Shown: positions 14,931-23,568 of the stretch, in pieces
How positions within the stretch are numbered: position 1 is the first letter of the stretch
How the letters are laid out: each line of letters opens with the position of its first letter
Origin: a virus
Length of the DNA stretch: 34,789 bases
Strand: one strand, 5' to 3'
Virus record (IMG/VR): IMGVR_UViG_3300035670_000757
Location: 1-34,789 of that record
Position numbers and translations under genes: made by a program
Notes under the pieces: generated by a model
The model's input: only the letters and a program-made list of their open reading frames with translations
Told to the model about the DNA's origin: nothing
The model's database searches: none

Positions 14931-16036
14931 AGGCTCACCGCATTAATCGTGAGCAAAAGCCCAACGATATTTGTCGGAAGCGGTGCGATATAATCCGAGA
15001 CGCCGCCCGCAATGATCGCGTTTGCCGCCGACGGCGGCGACATGAGCGCCTCCATGAGTGCCGCCCCGTATACGGTCCCGCCGATCGGAGCGGCATTGAC
15101 GACGCGCACGACGGCGGCCTCGGCTTCCGCCTGCAACGCGGCAAGCGGTGTCGCGTCGCCTGCGGCGCGGTAAACGGTTGCCGTGAACGTAAAGAACACC
15201 TGCGCGGCGGCCATCGTGAGGATCGACGTTCCCAACGCGTGCTTAACCTGGAGCACGGCGTCGACGGCGGAGACCGTTGCCGCGCTTGCGCCGCCGGTTT
15301 CAGTGGCGAGCACGACGCGCAATTGACCCGCGCCGATCGCGTCGACGCGCACGCGCGCAACCTCAGGCGCCGCCTCAAAACACCAGGCCTTGATCTGGTC
15401 CGCGGTTTGGTTTCCGCGGAGCGCCCATTGCAGGCTACACCGCGTGCGTAGACGCTCGTCGGTTTCGGTGTCGGTGCCCGGCGACGCGATCCAGGTCGAC
15501 CCGATCGGCGGGTTGTCGACCGTCAACGCCGGTTGACCCGACGCGATCAGCGTGATCGCATTGTTCGGCACGTTCCAAGCGGCGCCCGTTTGCGTCGCGA
15601 TAACCTCGAGGGCGAGCGTTTGAAGCCCGAGGAGCGAAACCGGAAGGCGGTTTGTGAACCGGCGCGTTCCGTCGGCCGTCGCGAAAACGAGCTCGGCGGC
15701 AAGAAACGAACGCGGGGCGGCGTCGGTGTTGGTGAGCTCGACGAACCCGATCGTTGCGGTGCCGTCGGTGCGCGATATCCCAAAATGCGACGTTGCGAGC
15801 AGATCAAGCCATGGGCCCGCGGCGGTTGAAAGGTGCGCCCCGCGCGCAATGTCGGAAATCAGGCCGTAAAGCTCGGCGTTAAGCTCGGCGTTTGATTCAA
15901 ACAGGGTGCGCGCGACGCTTCCGCTTTGCCACGACGCAACCGGCATTCCCGCAAGCCGCGCGACCGCAATCGATTGGTCGAGGAGTTCCGACGAGCTCGG
16001 GACGGTGATCAAATCGTCGAGGGAGGCCGGCATCAT
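14927..16036 (-). CDS. Baseplate J-like protein
   Basis: 369 residues. The typical features are present: an N-terminal helix region with SGSVARTLFESNAELNAELY, the AAGPWLDLLATSHFGISR segment, LTNTDAAPRSFLAAELVFAT, and a tandem beta/alpha region containing ETDERLRTRCSLQWALRGNQTADQIKAWCFEA, the common 'ETDEELRxR' motif of this family. It forms the baseplate wedge in contractile tails. Start at 16036 overlaps the preceding stop. Confidence 0.85.
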   Translation of the reverse strand: MMPASLDDLITVPSSSELLDQSIAVARLAGMPVASWQSGSVARTLFESNAELNAELYGLISDIARGAHLSTAAGPWLDLLATSHFGISRTDGTATIGFVELTNTDAAPRSFLAAELVFATADGTRRFTNRLPVSLLGLQTLALEVIATQTGAAWNVPNNAITLIASGQPALTVDNPPIGSTWIASPGTDTETDERLRTRCSLQWALRGNQTADQIKAWCFEAAPEVARVRVDAIGAGQLRVVLATETGGASAATVSAVDAVLQVKHALGTSILTMAAAQVFFTFTATVYRAAGDATPLAALQAEAEAAVVRVVNAAPIGGTVYGAALMEALMSPPSAANAIIAGGVSDYIAPLPTNIVGLLLTINAVSL

Positions 16037-16440
16037 GTCACCGAGGCGGAAAGAAGGTCTGCCGAAACGTTATCGATCGCGAGGGTAAGCGCGAACGCTT
16101 CGCCCTGGACTGGTAGCACGATCACGCGCAACGCGAGGCGGTACGAGATCCCGGACGCGTCGATCGCCGTGCTTTCCACCTGGACGTCGGCAACGCGCTC
16201 GTCCTTCGCAAGCTCGGCGGCGACGAGTGCCGCGATCGCCGGCACGTTGCGCGCGTCGAAACCATCGCCGAGCAACGCGCGCACGTCGTAACCATACGCG
16301 GGATCGTATGAGAGGCCGCCGCCGGGCGTCTCGAGGCGCCGCGAAAGCGCCTCGCCAAGCATGCCGACGCTTGACGCGCGCCACGCGAAAGAAACGTCGA
16401 GCGATGGAACGGTGGAGACGTCGAGGCCGTAATCCGTCAT
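16033..16440 (-). CDS. gpW/gp25-like baseplate protein
   Basis: 135 residues from an ATG at 16440 overlapping the hub-gene stop; a longer frame is discarded. LGEALSRRLETPGGGLSYDPAYGYDVRALLGDGF is the signature of the T4 gp25 / P2 gpW family, which sits at the inner baseplate and starts sheath assembly. The C-terminal half has two strands (VQVESTAIDASGISYRLALRVIV) as expected. Order hub - gp25 - J matches other contractile tails. Confidence 0.8.
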   Translation of the reverse strand: MTDYGLDVSTVPSLDVSFAWRASSVGMLGEALSRRLETPGGGLSYDPAYGYDVRALLGDGFDARNVPAIAALVAAELAKDERVADVQVESTAIDASGISYRLALRVIVLPVQGEAFALTLAIDNVSADLLSASVT

Positions 16441-17621
16441 GCAAGCACCTTTACATTTCCGGGCCCAATTAGGGCGGTTGGGTTGACGTCGGAAACGCGG
16501 AGCACCGGCGACGGTATCGCGCCGGGCTCGAGCGCGACGATCGTTCCGTTGACCGACACCGAAGGCGCCTGCACCGAGATCGACGCGGCCGCGTTGATCG
16601 ATACGCTCGAGGCCGTCGCGCTTGTGAGAATGGCAAACGGCGTCTCCATGTCGCGAGCAAACCCGAGCAAAGCGCGCGAGCCCGGGATCGGTGTCGCCTG
16701 CACACCGGCGACGGCATGCACAAGCGGCACGCCGGCAAGCCCGGCGATCCGCCCGTCGTCGGGCACAACGTCGACCGTCGAGCCCGTCGAGGCGGTCACC
16801 GTGCACGGATAGAGTGTGACCGTTTCAGAGGCGCGCCATTTCGCTGCGGCGCCGACGGCGGCGACGAAATCCCGTTTCATCGCGTCGATTGGGGTAAGGT
16901 CGACGTTTGCCGCGCCGGGCGTTCCGTCGCAATCGATCACAACGCGCGAGGTATCCGCGCCGATCTCGTACGCGACGCGACCGATCAAGAAATCGTCGAG
17001 GTATTGACCGGGCCGGGGTAGCGGCATTTCGGCGACGACGATCCACCGGAGATCGATCGGCACACGGTCGACAATCACGAACGCCGACGACACGCGCCGC
17101 GCGTTCCGGCTGCGCGCCTCGGGGCTTTCGGCTTCGTCGCCGATCCAAACGTCGCCCGTTTCGGTGTAGCGCCACGACGCGCCCACCTCGAAGGCGAACA
17201 GGTCGAGCGCGCGGGCCGCGCTTACCGCCGGGATCGAGTAACGCTCGAACAGGCGCGAAAGGACGCGGGCGCTCGAGCTCGTCGCGATGGTGATCCCCAT
17301 CGTCGACGCGATCGCCTGCAAGATTGCGGCGCCGGTCGACCGACGAAACGAACGCGGCGACATGAGCGCGTCACCGTTGCCCGAACCGCCGATCAAAAAG
17401 ACGTGCAGCCGATCGCGATACGGATCGGCGGAAACCACGCGCGCGGCAAGCGACATTGTTTCGCCGCTGATTGTGTCGGTTGCGACAAGCCGCACAAACC
17501 CCGAGATCGTCGGCTCGGCGCCCTCGAGATCGATGTCCGCGTGCCATTGCCCAAGGCGCGGCATGTGGACCGACGCCTCGAGCACGGCGCGCCCATTGAC
17601 GGACCACGCGATCGAGCTCAC
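16437..17621 (-). CDS. Baseplate hub protein fused to a spike-like C-terminus
   Basis: 394 residues. The N-terminal two-thirds looks like a hub protein of the gpD/gp44 class (RSTGAAILQAIASTMGITIA, then YSIPAVSAARALDLFAFEVGASWRYTETGDVWIG). Residues about 265-330 have an OB-type segment (VDVVPDDGRIAGLAGVPLV...IPGSRALLGFARDMETPFAIL) like gp45/gpV. Then come short repeated strands (SSVSINAAASISVQAPSVSVNG), the pattern of a spike beta-helix. In Mu, hub and spike are separate genes (44 and 45), so this is a fusion or compact version. GTG start overlaps the preceding stop. No metal-binding HxH spike tip is seen. Confidence 0.65.
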   Translation of the reverse strand: MSSIAWSVNGRAVLEASVHMPRLGQWHADIDLEGAEPTISGFVRLVATDTISGETMSLAARVVSADPYRDRLHVFLIGGSGNGDALMSPRSFRRSTGAAILQAIASTMGITIATSSSARVLSRLFERYSIPAVSAARALDLFAFEVGASWRYTETGDVWIGDEAESPEARSRNARRVSSAFVIVDRVPIDLRWIVVAEMPLPRPGQYLDDFLIGRVAYEIGADTSRVVIDCDGTPGAANVDLTPIDAMKRDFVAAVGAAAKWRASETVTLYPCTVTASTGSTVDVVPDDGRIAGLAGVPLVHAVAGVQATPIPGSRALLGFARDMETPFAILTSATASSVSINAAASISVQAPSVSVNGTIVALEPGAIPSPVLRVSDVNPTALIGPGNVKVLA

Positions 17622-18208
17622 GGGGTGTTGCCCGTCGCGCGCGGCGACGCCGGCGCGGCCGGCTTCGGTTGCGTTCCAGCGCCCGGCGCCTGAATGCCTG
17701 CGGCCTTGCGCTTGGCCGCAAGAGCGTTCACGGCGTCGAGGACGTTTGTAGCGGCCGCGGCCTTTTTGGCGCTAGCCGTCGGCCGCGCAAAGTTTTGGAC
17801 CAGTTTAGCCGACGCGGTCCAGATTCGCTTACCGTCGAAGCTCGGAACGTCGAGGCCCTCGATCACGAATTCGCGAAGGCCGTGCATTTGGATCATGGGG
17901 TGCAACACGATCACCGGCGCGGGGCGCTGCTTGCCCGGCTTTGGCATGATGATCCGCATTAACCGATCGTATGCCTGAAAATGCGCATCGTTCCAGAGTT
18001 TCCACGAAACCGTTAGTTTCGCCGGGGTATACCCTTGGTAAGACACCTTTGCGCCGTCGGTTCCGGGCGCCTCGGCGACATCCCATTTGGAGCCGATAGA
18101 CCCGCCAACCTCGACGGCCGTTGACGCGAAGTCCACTTGCGTTTGCCCCGCAACGAAGGTGATCGAATCCCAATCAGGGGTAATCGCTTGGGTTGGAAAG
18201 TACGTCAT
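17618..18208 (-). CDS. Baseplate or tail-tube-end protein (DNA circularisation gene position)
   Basis: 196 residues, ATG at 18208 overlapping the tape measure stop. Strand-rich with WDSITFVAGQTQVDF, SYQGYTPAKLTVSWKLWN and LREFVIEGLDVP, then a Lys/Ala/Pro-rich C-terminus likely disordered. In Mu the gene in this place is N (gp43), which is much longer, so this is either a short relative or a distinct hub adaptor as in bacillar contractile phages. Confidence 0.5.
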   Translation of the reverse strand: MTYFPTQAITPDWDSITFVAGQTQVDFASTAVEVGGSIGSKWDVAEAPGTDGAKVSYQGYTPAKLTVSWKLWNDAHFQAYDRLMRIIMPKPGKQRPAPVIVLHPMIQMHGLREFVIEGLDVPSFDGKRIWTASAKLVQNFARPTASAKKAAAATNVLDAVNALAAKRKAAGIQAPGAGTQPKPAAPASPRATGNTP

Positions 18209-19917
18209 GACGCGGCGAGCTCGATCGAGAGTTGGCGAAAGAGAGTCAACACCTCCTCGGCGGTGACGCGTCGGATCTCCTCGGCGATCTCGCCTGCGGT
18301 TCCGCCTGCGCCGTCCACCTGGATCTGAATCACGGGGGCAAACGTCGTCGTGCCGCCGCCCTGCGCTCCCGCCGCGGCCGTTGTGGCGGGCGGTTTGACC
18401 ATCGCACCGATTGCGCCCTGCGGGCCTCCGGTTGCGTCGCCTAGCCCCTGCTCGAAACCGGCGCCGACGTTTTCACCGATCGCGGCAAACACGGTCGAGG
18501 GCGAATTGATCCCGAGAAGGTCTTTCGCCCCTGTAACCAAGCCCTCGACGCCGCCCAAGAAAAAGTCCTTCACCGATTGCCACGACGCCTTGATCCCGTT
18601 TAGAAACCCGTCGACAAGGTCGGATCCGGCTTGCGTGAATGAGTCGATCGAGCTCGAGACGACGCCGCCGAGCTCGTCAAACCACGTCACGACGCCGTAA
18701 ACAAAATCGCCGATCGCGTTCCCGAGCATTTCGCCGACCATGGTCCACCCAAGGTAGGCTTTCACGACAAGCGACACGGCGCCGGCGACGACGCCTAGCA
18801 CCGTCGCGATCGCGGTTAGAGTCGTTTTCAGCGCGTCGAGCGCGTGCGTGGTGTCGCTCCCGTCGGCGGACATTTCGCCAAGGATGCCCGACACGGCGCC
18901 AAACGAATCCGCGAAAACCTGTTGGAGCGTCGGCAAGAACGCCAAGAATTCGAGGATCAAGGGCTGCATGATCTTCGCGAAGGTTCCGAACCCTTCCGCG
19001 ATGTTTTCGATCATTGCCACGATCGGCTTGCCGGTTTTGCTCGCGGGATCGAGCGCGTCGCCAAGCGATTTCACAAAGCCTTTCACGTTGTCGAGGCTTG
19101 GCCCGGTTTGCGCGGCGTTGAAAAGCTCGAACGGCCTCGAGGTGAGCGACGACACCAAGCCGCCGAGGCTCGTCGATAGCTTGTCCATCATGCCGCCGAG
19201 CTCGCCGCCGCTCACCGTTTCTTGCAAGGCTTGCAGCGTCGCCGCGATTCCGGTGGTTGCGTCGATCTTGCCTTCGCTTTGCAGTTTCTTCGCCTGCTCG
19301 GCGGTGATCCCTAGCTGCGTTCCCAAAACCTCGTAAACGCGCTTTAGCGGGATTCCGGCGCTGGCAAGTGAATCCATGGATTCGCCGGTAAGCTTGCCTT
19401 GGCTTTGGATCTTGCCGAACGCCTCGGTTACTCGATCCATCACCTCCGTTGACATGCCCTTGAGCGCGGCAAGGTCGCCAACGCCTTTCATGACGACGTC
19501 AAGCTCCATTGGCTTGAAGCCGGCCGTAAGGAGCTTTTGGTATGTCTCGATCACCTGCGGCGTTTCAAACGGCGTTTTGCCCGCGAATTCGACCGCCTGC
19601 TTATAGAGTCGATCGGCCTCCTGCTTTGAACCCACAAGGGTTTCGAGGGCGATCATGGTGTTTTCCTTAAACACCGCCGAATCGTAGGCAAATTTCGCCG
19701 TTGCCTTAGCCGCGTCAAAGGCTACTTGCGCAACCTTCGCGATCGCCTGCGCGGCAACCGACCCGACGGCGACCGCGGCGGCACCAAACCCGCCCGTGTT
19801 TTTTTTGGCGCGCTTCGCGGCGCCCGCGACGTCGTCGAGCGCGTCGGCCGCATCATTTGCCGGGCCGCTCACCCGATCGGCAAGCGACACGACGAATTCA
19901 AACGCGTTTGACGCCAT
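18205..19917 (-). CDS. Tail tape measure protein
   Basis: 570 residues. It has long Ala-rich helices, the pattern VFKENTMIALETLVGSKQEADRLYKQAVEFAGKTPFE typical of tape measures with 'tape measure domain' chemistry, and hydrophobic stretches at about 370-410 (TAIATVLGVVAGAVSLVVKAYLGW). The C-terminus contains DLLGINSPSTVFAAIGENVGAGFEQGLG, a motif common at tape measure ends. At about 0.15 nm per residue the tail would be near 85 nm. It follows a frameshifted chaperone gene and its ATG at 19917 lies four bases beyond that stop, with GAAAGGCAAG upstream. Confidence 0.88.
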   Translation of the reverse strand: MASNAFEFVVSLADRVSGPANDAADALDDVAGAAKRAKKNTGGFGAAAVAVGSVAAQAIAKVAQVAFDAAKATAKFAYDSAVFKENTMIALETLVGSKQEADRLYKQAVEFAGKTPFETPQVIETYQKLLTAGFKPMELDVVMKGVGDLAALKGMSTEVMDRVTEAFGKIQSQGKLTGESMDSLASAGIPLKRVYEVLGTQLGITAEQAKKLQSEGKIDATTGIAATLQALQETVSGGELGGMMDKLSTSLGGLVSSLTSRPFELFNAAQTGPSLDNVKGFVKSLGDALDPASKTGKPIVAMIENIAEGFGTFAKIMQPLILEFLAFLPTLQQVFADSFGAVSGILGEMSADGSDTTHALDALKTTLTAIATVLGVVAGAVSLVVKAYLGWTMVGEMLGNAIGDFVYGVVTWFDELGGVVSSSIDSFTQAGSDLVDGFLNGIKASWQSVKDFFLGGVEGLVTGAKDLLGINSPSTVFAAIGENVGAGFEQGLGDATGGPQGAIGAMVKPPATTAAAGAQGGGTTTFAPVIQIQVDGAGGTAGEIAEEIRRVTAEEVLTLFRQLSIELAAS

Positions 19918-19920
19918 AGA

Positions 19921-20618
19921 TCACTTGCCTTTCGGTTTCGCCGTGAGGAATTCGCGGATCAAATAGCACACCTCCGCGATCAACATGCCGCCCACCTCGG
20001 CCTCGGGCTCGTCGCTACCTTGCGCAAGCGCATGGATACAGCGCCCGGCGGTCACGACATCGCGCCGGGTTGCATTCCATGCCGCCGTTATTTTTTTGCG
20101 CGCACCTCTTCACCAAGTTTCAACGCCTCGACCAGTTGAGCGGCGACAAGATCCGCCGCAGGCGGGATCAGGTCGAGCGCCTCGCGGAGCGCCGAACCCG
20201 ACGGCTCGACGATGCAATCGATCGCGAGCTGCTCGGCTGCGCTCGCCTGTTTCTTCGGGTCGGTCGCGGCGGACCGAAACGCGCGATAGATCGGCCGCGT
20301 CGGCGCCTTGGTCGTAAACGTCGCCGTGCGGCCGCCTGCGCTCACCGTGAAGCGTCGCAAGCCGTCGCCGGCGTCGTGTTCTTCGTGGAGCTCGGCGCTG
20401 GAAAGCTCGCGCTCGAGCACGGCGCCGAAAGCGTCGGCAAGCACCGGATCGGCGTCGCACGCCTTGGCCGCTGCGGCCTTGTCTTCGACGAGCTCAAAAA
20501 AGAGCGCCTCGCGCGCTTCGGATCGGCGGTCGCCGAGCATGCGCGCGCGGTGCGCTTGGTAGTCCGCGCGGGTCGCCGCGCGGAACGTGAAAGAGAGGCC
20601 CCGCCCTTCAAGTTCCAT
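19921..20618 (-). CDS. Tail assembly chaperone, -1 frameshift product (G-GT type)
   Basis: Predicted fusion made when ribosomes slip back one base at the seven A residues read from 20097 to 20091 (codons GCA AAA AAA TAA). After the slip, reading continues ATA ACG GCG to a TGA at 19921-19923, adding 56 residues (with DVVTAGRCIHALAQGSDEPEA and LIAEVCYLIREFL) to the 176-residue frame-0 protein: 232 residues in total. The extension frame has a stop a few codons upstream of the slip and no early start codon, so slippage is the natural way to express it. Phages of many types make such a long form between tube and tape measure genes. The junction lies at about 20091. Confidence 0.8.
20088..20100 (-). 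promoter_or_regulatory. Programmed -1 ribosomal frameshift site (A AAA AAA)
   Basis: The minus-strand sequence CGC GCA AAA AAA TAA contains the classic slippery heptamer A-AAA-AAA directly before a stop codon, which can stimulate slippage. It lies at the 3' end of the short chaperone frame, just as in other tail chaperone genes. The seven T residues are at 20091-20097 on the plus strand. Confidence 0.8.
20088..20618 (-). CDS. Tail assembly chaperone, short form (frame 0)
   Basis: 176 residues from the ATG at 20618 (CGTAAAGGCAAACC upstream) ending in VRAKK at the slippery run. Two halves share a pattern: FTFRAATRADYQAHRARM with a following helical segment, and ATFTTKAPTRPIYRAFRSA with a following helical segment, suggesting internal duplication. 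Genes here (Mu gp41, lambda G, XkdN class) encode chaperones for the tape measure. Position between tube and tape measure and the frameshift site are the main evidence. Confidence 0.75.
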   Translation of the reverse strand: MELEGRGLSFTFRAATRADYQAHRARMLGDRRSEAREALFFELVEDKAAAAKACDADPVLADAFGAVLERELSSAELHEEHDAGDGLRRFTVSAGGRTATFTTKAPTRPIYRAFRSAATDPKKQASAAEQLAIDCIVEPSGSALREALDLIPPAADLVAAQLVEALKLGEEVRAKK

Positions 20619-20633
20619 GGTTTGCCTTTACGA

Positions 20634-21122
20634 TCAGATTCCAAACCCGCCGAACGGAAGGATCCCGCCCGACTGCGGCGCCGCGAGCGGCTGCACCGCC
20701 TGCTTGCCGCCGCGCTCGATCAGCATGATATGAAGATCGCACGCCACCGCGATCGCGTCGGATCCCTGCGACGCCGAATCCTGCACGCTGGTGATACGGC
20801 ATCCCCGAAGAATGTCCGTGACCAGCGGCGAACCGTTGTCGCGGTAACTGATCGTAATGTCAAACGAGGCTTCCATGAAGCCCTGCCCAAGCGCGTCAAC
20901 AAGCTCGGCGAATTCCTGCTTGAACAGGGTAATTGCGCCGCTTTCTTCGAGCTGGCCGCGCGTGCGCCCGAGCACCTGCGAACCGGTGCCAAAGACCGTT
21001 CCGGGCTCGAGCGTGCTTGTGTAGCTCACCTCGGAAACGCCGAGGGTGCGCGACCCGTTCAGCGTGATCTCCACGCTTGAAAAGTCGTAACGGTTGCCGT
21101 TGATCAGTGGGTACGTTGCCAT
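20634..21122 (-). CDS. Tail tube protein
   Basis: 162 residues. It begins with INGNRYDFSSVEITLNGSRTLGVSEVSY, close in pattern to contractile tail tube proteins that start with a short strand, a helix-loop and two long beta hairpins. Later strands FDITISYRDNGSPLVTDIL and AVACDLHIMLIER fit the fold. It follows the sheath gene by 15 bases, the usual sheath-tube pair. The C-terminal 20 residues are Gly/Pro rich. Confidence 0.8.
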   Translation of the reverse strand: MATYPLINGNRYDFSSVEITLNGSRTLGVSEVSYTSTLEPGTVFGTGSQVLGRTRGQLEESGAITLFKQEFAELVDALGQGFMEASFDITISYRDNGSPLVTDILRGCRITSVQDSASQGSDAIAVACDLHIMLIERGGKQAVQPLAAPQSGGILPFGGFGI

Positions 21123-21137
21123 TTTTTCGATCTCCTA

Positions 21138-22562
21138 TCAGGCGACCGCAACCGCGGGGTTTTGGAACGCGATCTCAGCCTCGATCGTCTTAAGGTAGCC
21201 GCGCGGCGTGACGCGCACGCGCACGACGATCTTAGACGTGGTGACGACGTTCGTCGTGCGGTCAATTACCGCCGTAACGGCCGTCGCATCGCCCGGGCCG
21301 ACGAGCGCATCCCGAAGGGCCGTCGTCACGTCGCTTTCAATGTTCCGCGCGTCGACCTCGTCGATCGTTCCGTTTGCGTTTACGCGCACCGAGGAATTCA
21401 GGTAGCGCAGGAGCCGCGCGCGGGTCGTGGCGCACGCCTTGTCAATGACGCGGCGCGCCTGCACGAGACGGAAATCGGAGCCGGTCGCGGCCATCATAAG
21501 GCCTTGCGTGATATAGAACCCCGTCAAGCCGATATGGGTTCGGAGCGTCGAAAAGCGCGCGGTGTCCGCCGTCGGATCGACCCGGGCATCATCCGTGCTC
21601 GAAAGGCTCGCGATTTCCGAAAGCGGGCCCGACGCGACGCGGCCAAGGTCTTCGCCGACGGGTGCGCGCGTGCACCGCGCCGCGATGCTATACCCCGCCG
21701 AACGCGCAACGATGCGCCCATCGGTCGCGCTCACGGTGAGCGGATAACCGAACGGCACAAGGATCCGCGAATCGGCATAGCCGGGCCCGAACGCCGTTGC
21801 GGCGCTCAGGTTGGCGATCGGGACGTTCGGCGTATCGACGATCGCAAACGTGTAGCGGAAAGAGCTTGTCGACATGCTCGCGAGCTTGGCGCCGACGGCG
21901 GCCGCGATGACCTTGGCCGCGTTTGCCTTGTCCTGCGCAAGCGCGCCTTGTGCGGCGCCGACCACGTGCATGGAGCCAACGGTAAGCGTCGACGCGACGA
22001 GCGCATCGATCGCCGTGTTAATGTCGGCGCTTGCGAAATAGGGCTCCTGCGCGACCGCAAAATAGGTGTCGCCCGCGACGTAAGTTCCGGCCGCAAAGTT
22101 AAGCGTGGTTCCGGTGCCGGTAAGGGTAATCGTCGCGGCGGAAACGATCCCGCTTTGGTACGTTTGCCCGTTGTCGAGCGATACGCGAAGGATCGCCGTT
22201 CCGAGTGCGCCGCCCGTCGTCACCTCGACGCGGAGCGAGTACGAATCAAACGGAAGGCCGGAAAGGGTAAGCGTTGGGCTAGTACCCACGGCCGTCACCG
22301 CGCTCCACACGCCAGCAACCGACCCGGTGACGCGAGTAAACACGATCGGGCCGCCGCCGATCTGGAGCGCGAGGGCGGCCGCCTCGACGGCCGGGCCATA
22401 GCCGAACGTGGATCGGAGCGTCGCAACGTTGGTGATCAGCGTGGGAACGTCCGCGGCGCCCGCGGAGCACACGCCGAAAACGGCTTGGACCAGGTCTTCG
22501 GCCTCGGGGGTGAGCCCAAGCGCGTAATCCTGGATCGAAATGGTTACTTCGGGGATCGCCAT
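21138..22562 (-). CDS. Tail sheath protein
   Basis: 474 residues from the ATG at 22562, preceded by GCGAAAGGATTTTTTGATC; a TTG two codons upstream is less likely. Family features: the N-terminal PEVTISIQDYALG strand, a LVQAVFGVCSAG segment, PTLITNVATLRSTFGYG, then a variable domain and the conserved C-terminal region with DARVDPTADTARFSTLRTHIGLTGF, RVIDKACATTRARLLRYLNS and NVVTTSKIVVRVRVTPRGYLKTIEAEIAF. It forms the contractile outer tail. Confidence 0.88.
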   Translation of the reverse strand: MAIPEVTISIQDYALGLTPEAEDLVQAVFGVCSAGAADVPTLITNVATLRSTFGYGPAVEAAALALQIGGGPIVFTRVTGSVAGVWSAVTAVGTSPTLTLSGLPFDSYSLRVEVTTGGALGTAILRVSLDNGQTYQSGIVSAATITLTGTGTTLNFAAGTYVAGDTYFAVAQEPYFASADINTAIDALVASTLTVGSMHVVGAAQGALAQDKANAAKVIAAAVGAKLASMSTSSFRYTFAIVDTPNVPIANLSAATAFGPGYADSRILVPFGYPLTVSATDGRIVARSAGYSIAARCTRAPVGEDLGRVASGPLSEIASLSSTDDARVDPTADTARFSTLRTHIGLTGFYITQGLMMAATGSDFRLVQARRVIDKACATTRARLLRYLNSSVRVNANGTIDEVDARNIESDVTTALRDALVGPGDATAVTAVIDRTTNVVTTSKIVVRVRVTPRGYLKTIEAEIAFQNPAVAVA

Positions 22563-22580
22563 GATCAAAAAATCCTTTCG

Positions 22581-23096
22581 CTAGCTTTCGAGGCCGTCCA
22601 AAATCCCATCGCCGACGGTTGCGGCCGGATCAATCTCAGCGGTGAGCAATACCACGGTTTGCGCCGTGGCGTCGGTGTCCGTCGCAAGATCGCGAAGGCG
22701 CTGCGGAGCGCGGATCGTCACCGTGATCACCAAGCACGCGCCATAATCCACCCACACGGGCTCCACCCACCTCGAGGATCCGACGGTGAAGCCGGCCGGG
22801 CGAACCACGGAGCGCAACGCCGTGATCAAGTTAAGGCGCATTGCCTCGGCGGCGTCGTAATCAACGCCCCATGCGTGGACGTCGAATTCGTGCAGGTCTT
22901 CGCCAATCGCTTTCGGGTTGCCGCCGCTTACAAAATCAAAGCCCGTTCCGTCGTCGGCTTGCGTGATCGACGTTCGTTCCCAAACGTAACGCTTGGGCGC
23001 GTCGAGCTGGTCGACGTAACGAAGACCTTGGATCGTTTGCGCTCCCGTCGGGTTAAGCGCCGTTGCGATCGCGTCAATGATGGTTGAAAGCGCCAT
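22581..23096 (-). CDS. Tail terminator or neck protein (predicted)
   Basis: 171 residues, ATG at 23096. It reads MALSTIIDAIATALNPTGAQ, then RYVWERTSI, LHEFDVHAWGVDYDAAEAMRLNLITAL and VITVTIRAPQRLRD. Helix-strand order and location just before the sheath gene match tail terminator proteins (gpU-like fold) that cap the tail tube. The specific family was not recognised. Confidence 0.55.
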   Translation of the reverse strand: MALSTIIDAIATALNPTGAQTIQGLRYVDQLDAPKRYVWERTSITQADDGTGFDFVSGGNPKAIGEDLHEFDVHAWGVDYDAAEAMRLNLITALRSVVRPAGFTVGSSRWVEPVWVDYGACLVITVTIRAPQRLRDLATDTDATAQTVVLLTAEIDPAATVGDGILDGLES

Positions 23097-23100
23097 GTGA

Positions 23101-23568
23101 TCAGAGCTCGAACGTGATCGCGAATGCCTGTTTGGCCGCCGCTACCATGCGCCGGAAATACTTAGGCGGCCAGCCTTTCGACGGGAGAAACGGACGCGCC
23201 GGAATGGTTGCAGTGCCTTCCTGGTGTGCGGCTGCGTATTTCATCGGCGAACCGATGGCGAACCGGCGTGGCCCGAGAATGCGCGAATTGAGAGAGTTTC
23301 GGAGAATGCCGGTATCCACAAGGATCTGGGCGCCTTTGCTGCGCGCACCTTTGCGCGTGCCTTTGCGGCGAGCGGCGATCGTTGCAGGCTTCAACGGTTT
23401 CCATGGCGTGCCATACGGATCGCGTTGCATGCGAAAGCAAAGCACCGTTTCCGCAAGCATAGACTCGGCGGCGATGCGGACGAACGCGTCCTCGAATTGA
23501 GCGCCGCGCCGCAGCCGCTTGGCGGCCGTCGCTAGCTTCGCAATGTCGCCGCCCTTGGCGGCTACCAT
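23101..23568 (-). CDS. Virion morphogenesis / tail completion protein (Mu gpG, P2 gpS-like)
   Basis: 155 residues. The family pattern is clear: RDPYGTPWKPLKPATI, ILVDTGILRNSLNSRI, FAIGSPMKYAAAHQEG, then PARPFLP. These proteins help join head and tail. In Mu the gene (G, gp31) lies next to the F gene, whereas here it is further downstream after the gp36-like gene. The start overlaps the gp36-like stop by seven bases. Confidence 0.82.
   Translation of the reverse strand: MVAAKGGDIAKLATAAKRLRRGAQFEDAFVRIAAESMLAETVLCFRMQRDPYGTPWKPLKPATIAARRKGTRKGARSKGAQILVDTGILRNSLNSRILGPRRFAIGSPMKYAAAHQEGTATIPARPFLPSKGWPPKYFRRMVAAAKQAFAITFEL

Noticed and set aside
21162-23087. Very long plus-strand open frame (641 residues) opposite the sheath and neck genes
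   Set aside because: Composition is Arg/Gly/Ala-rich with no domain, it lies antisense to well supported sheath and terminator genes, and high GC content produces such antisense frames everywhere in this window.
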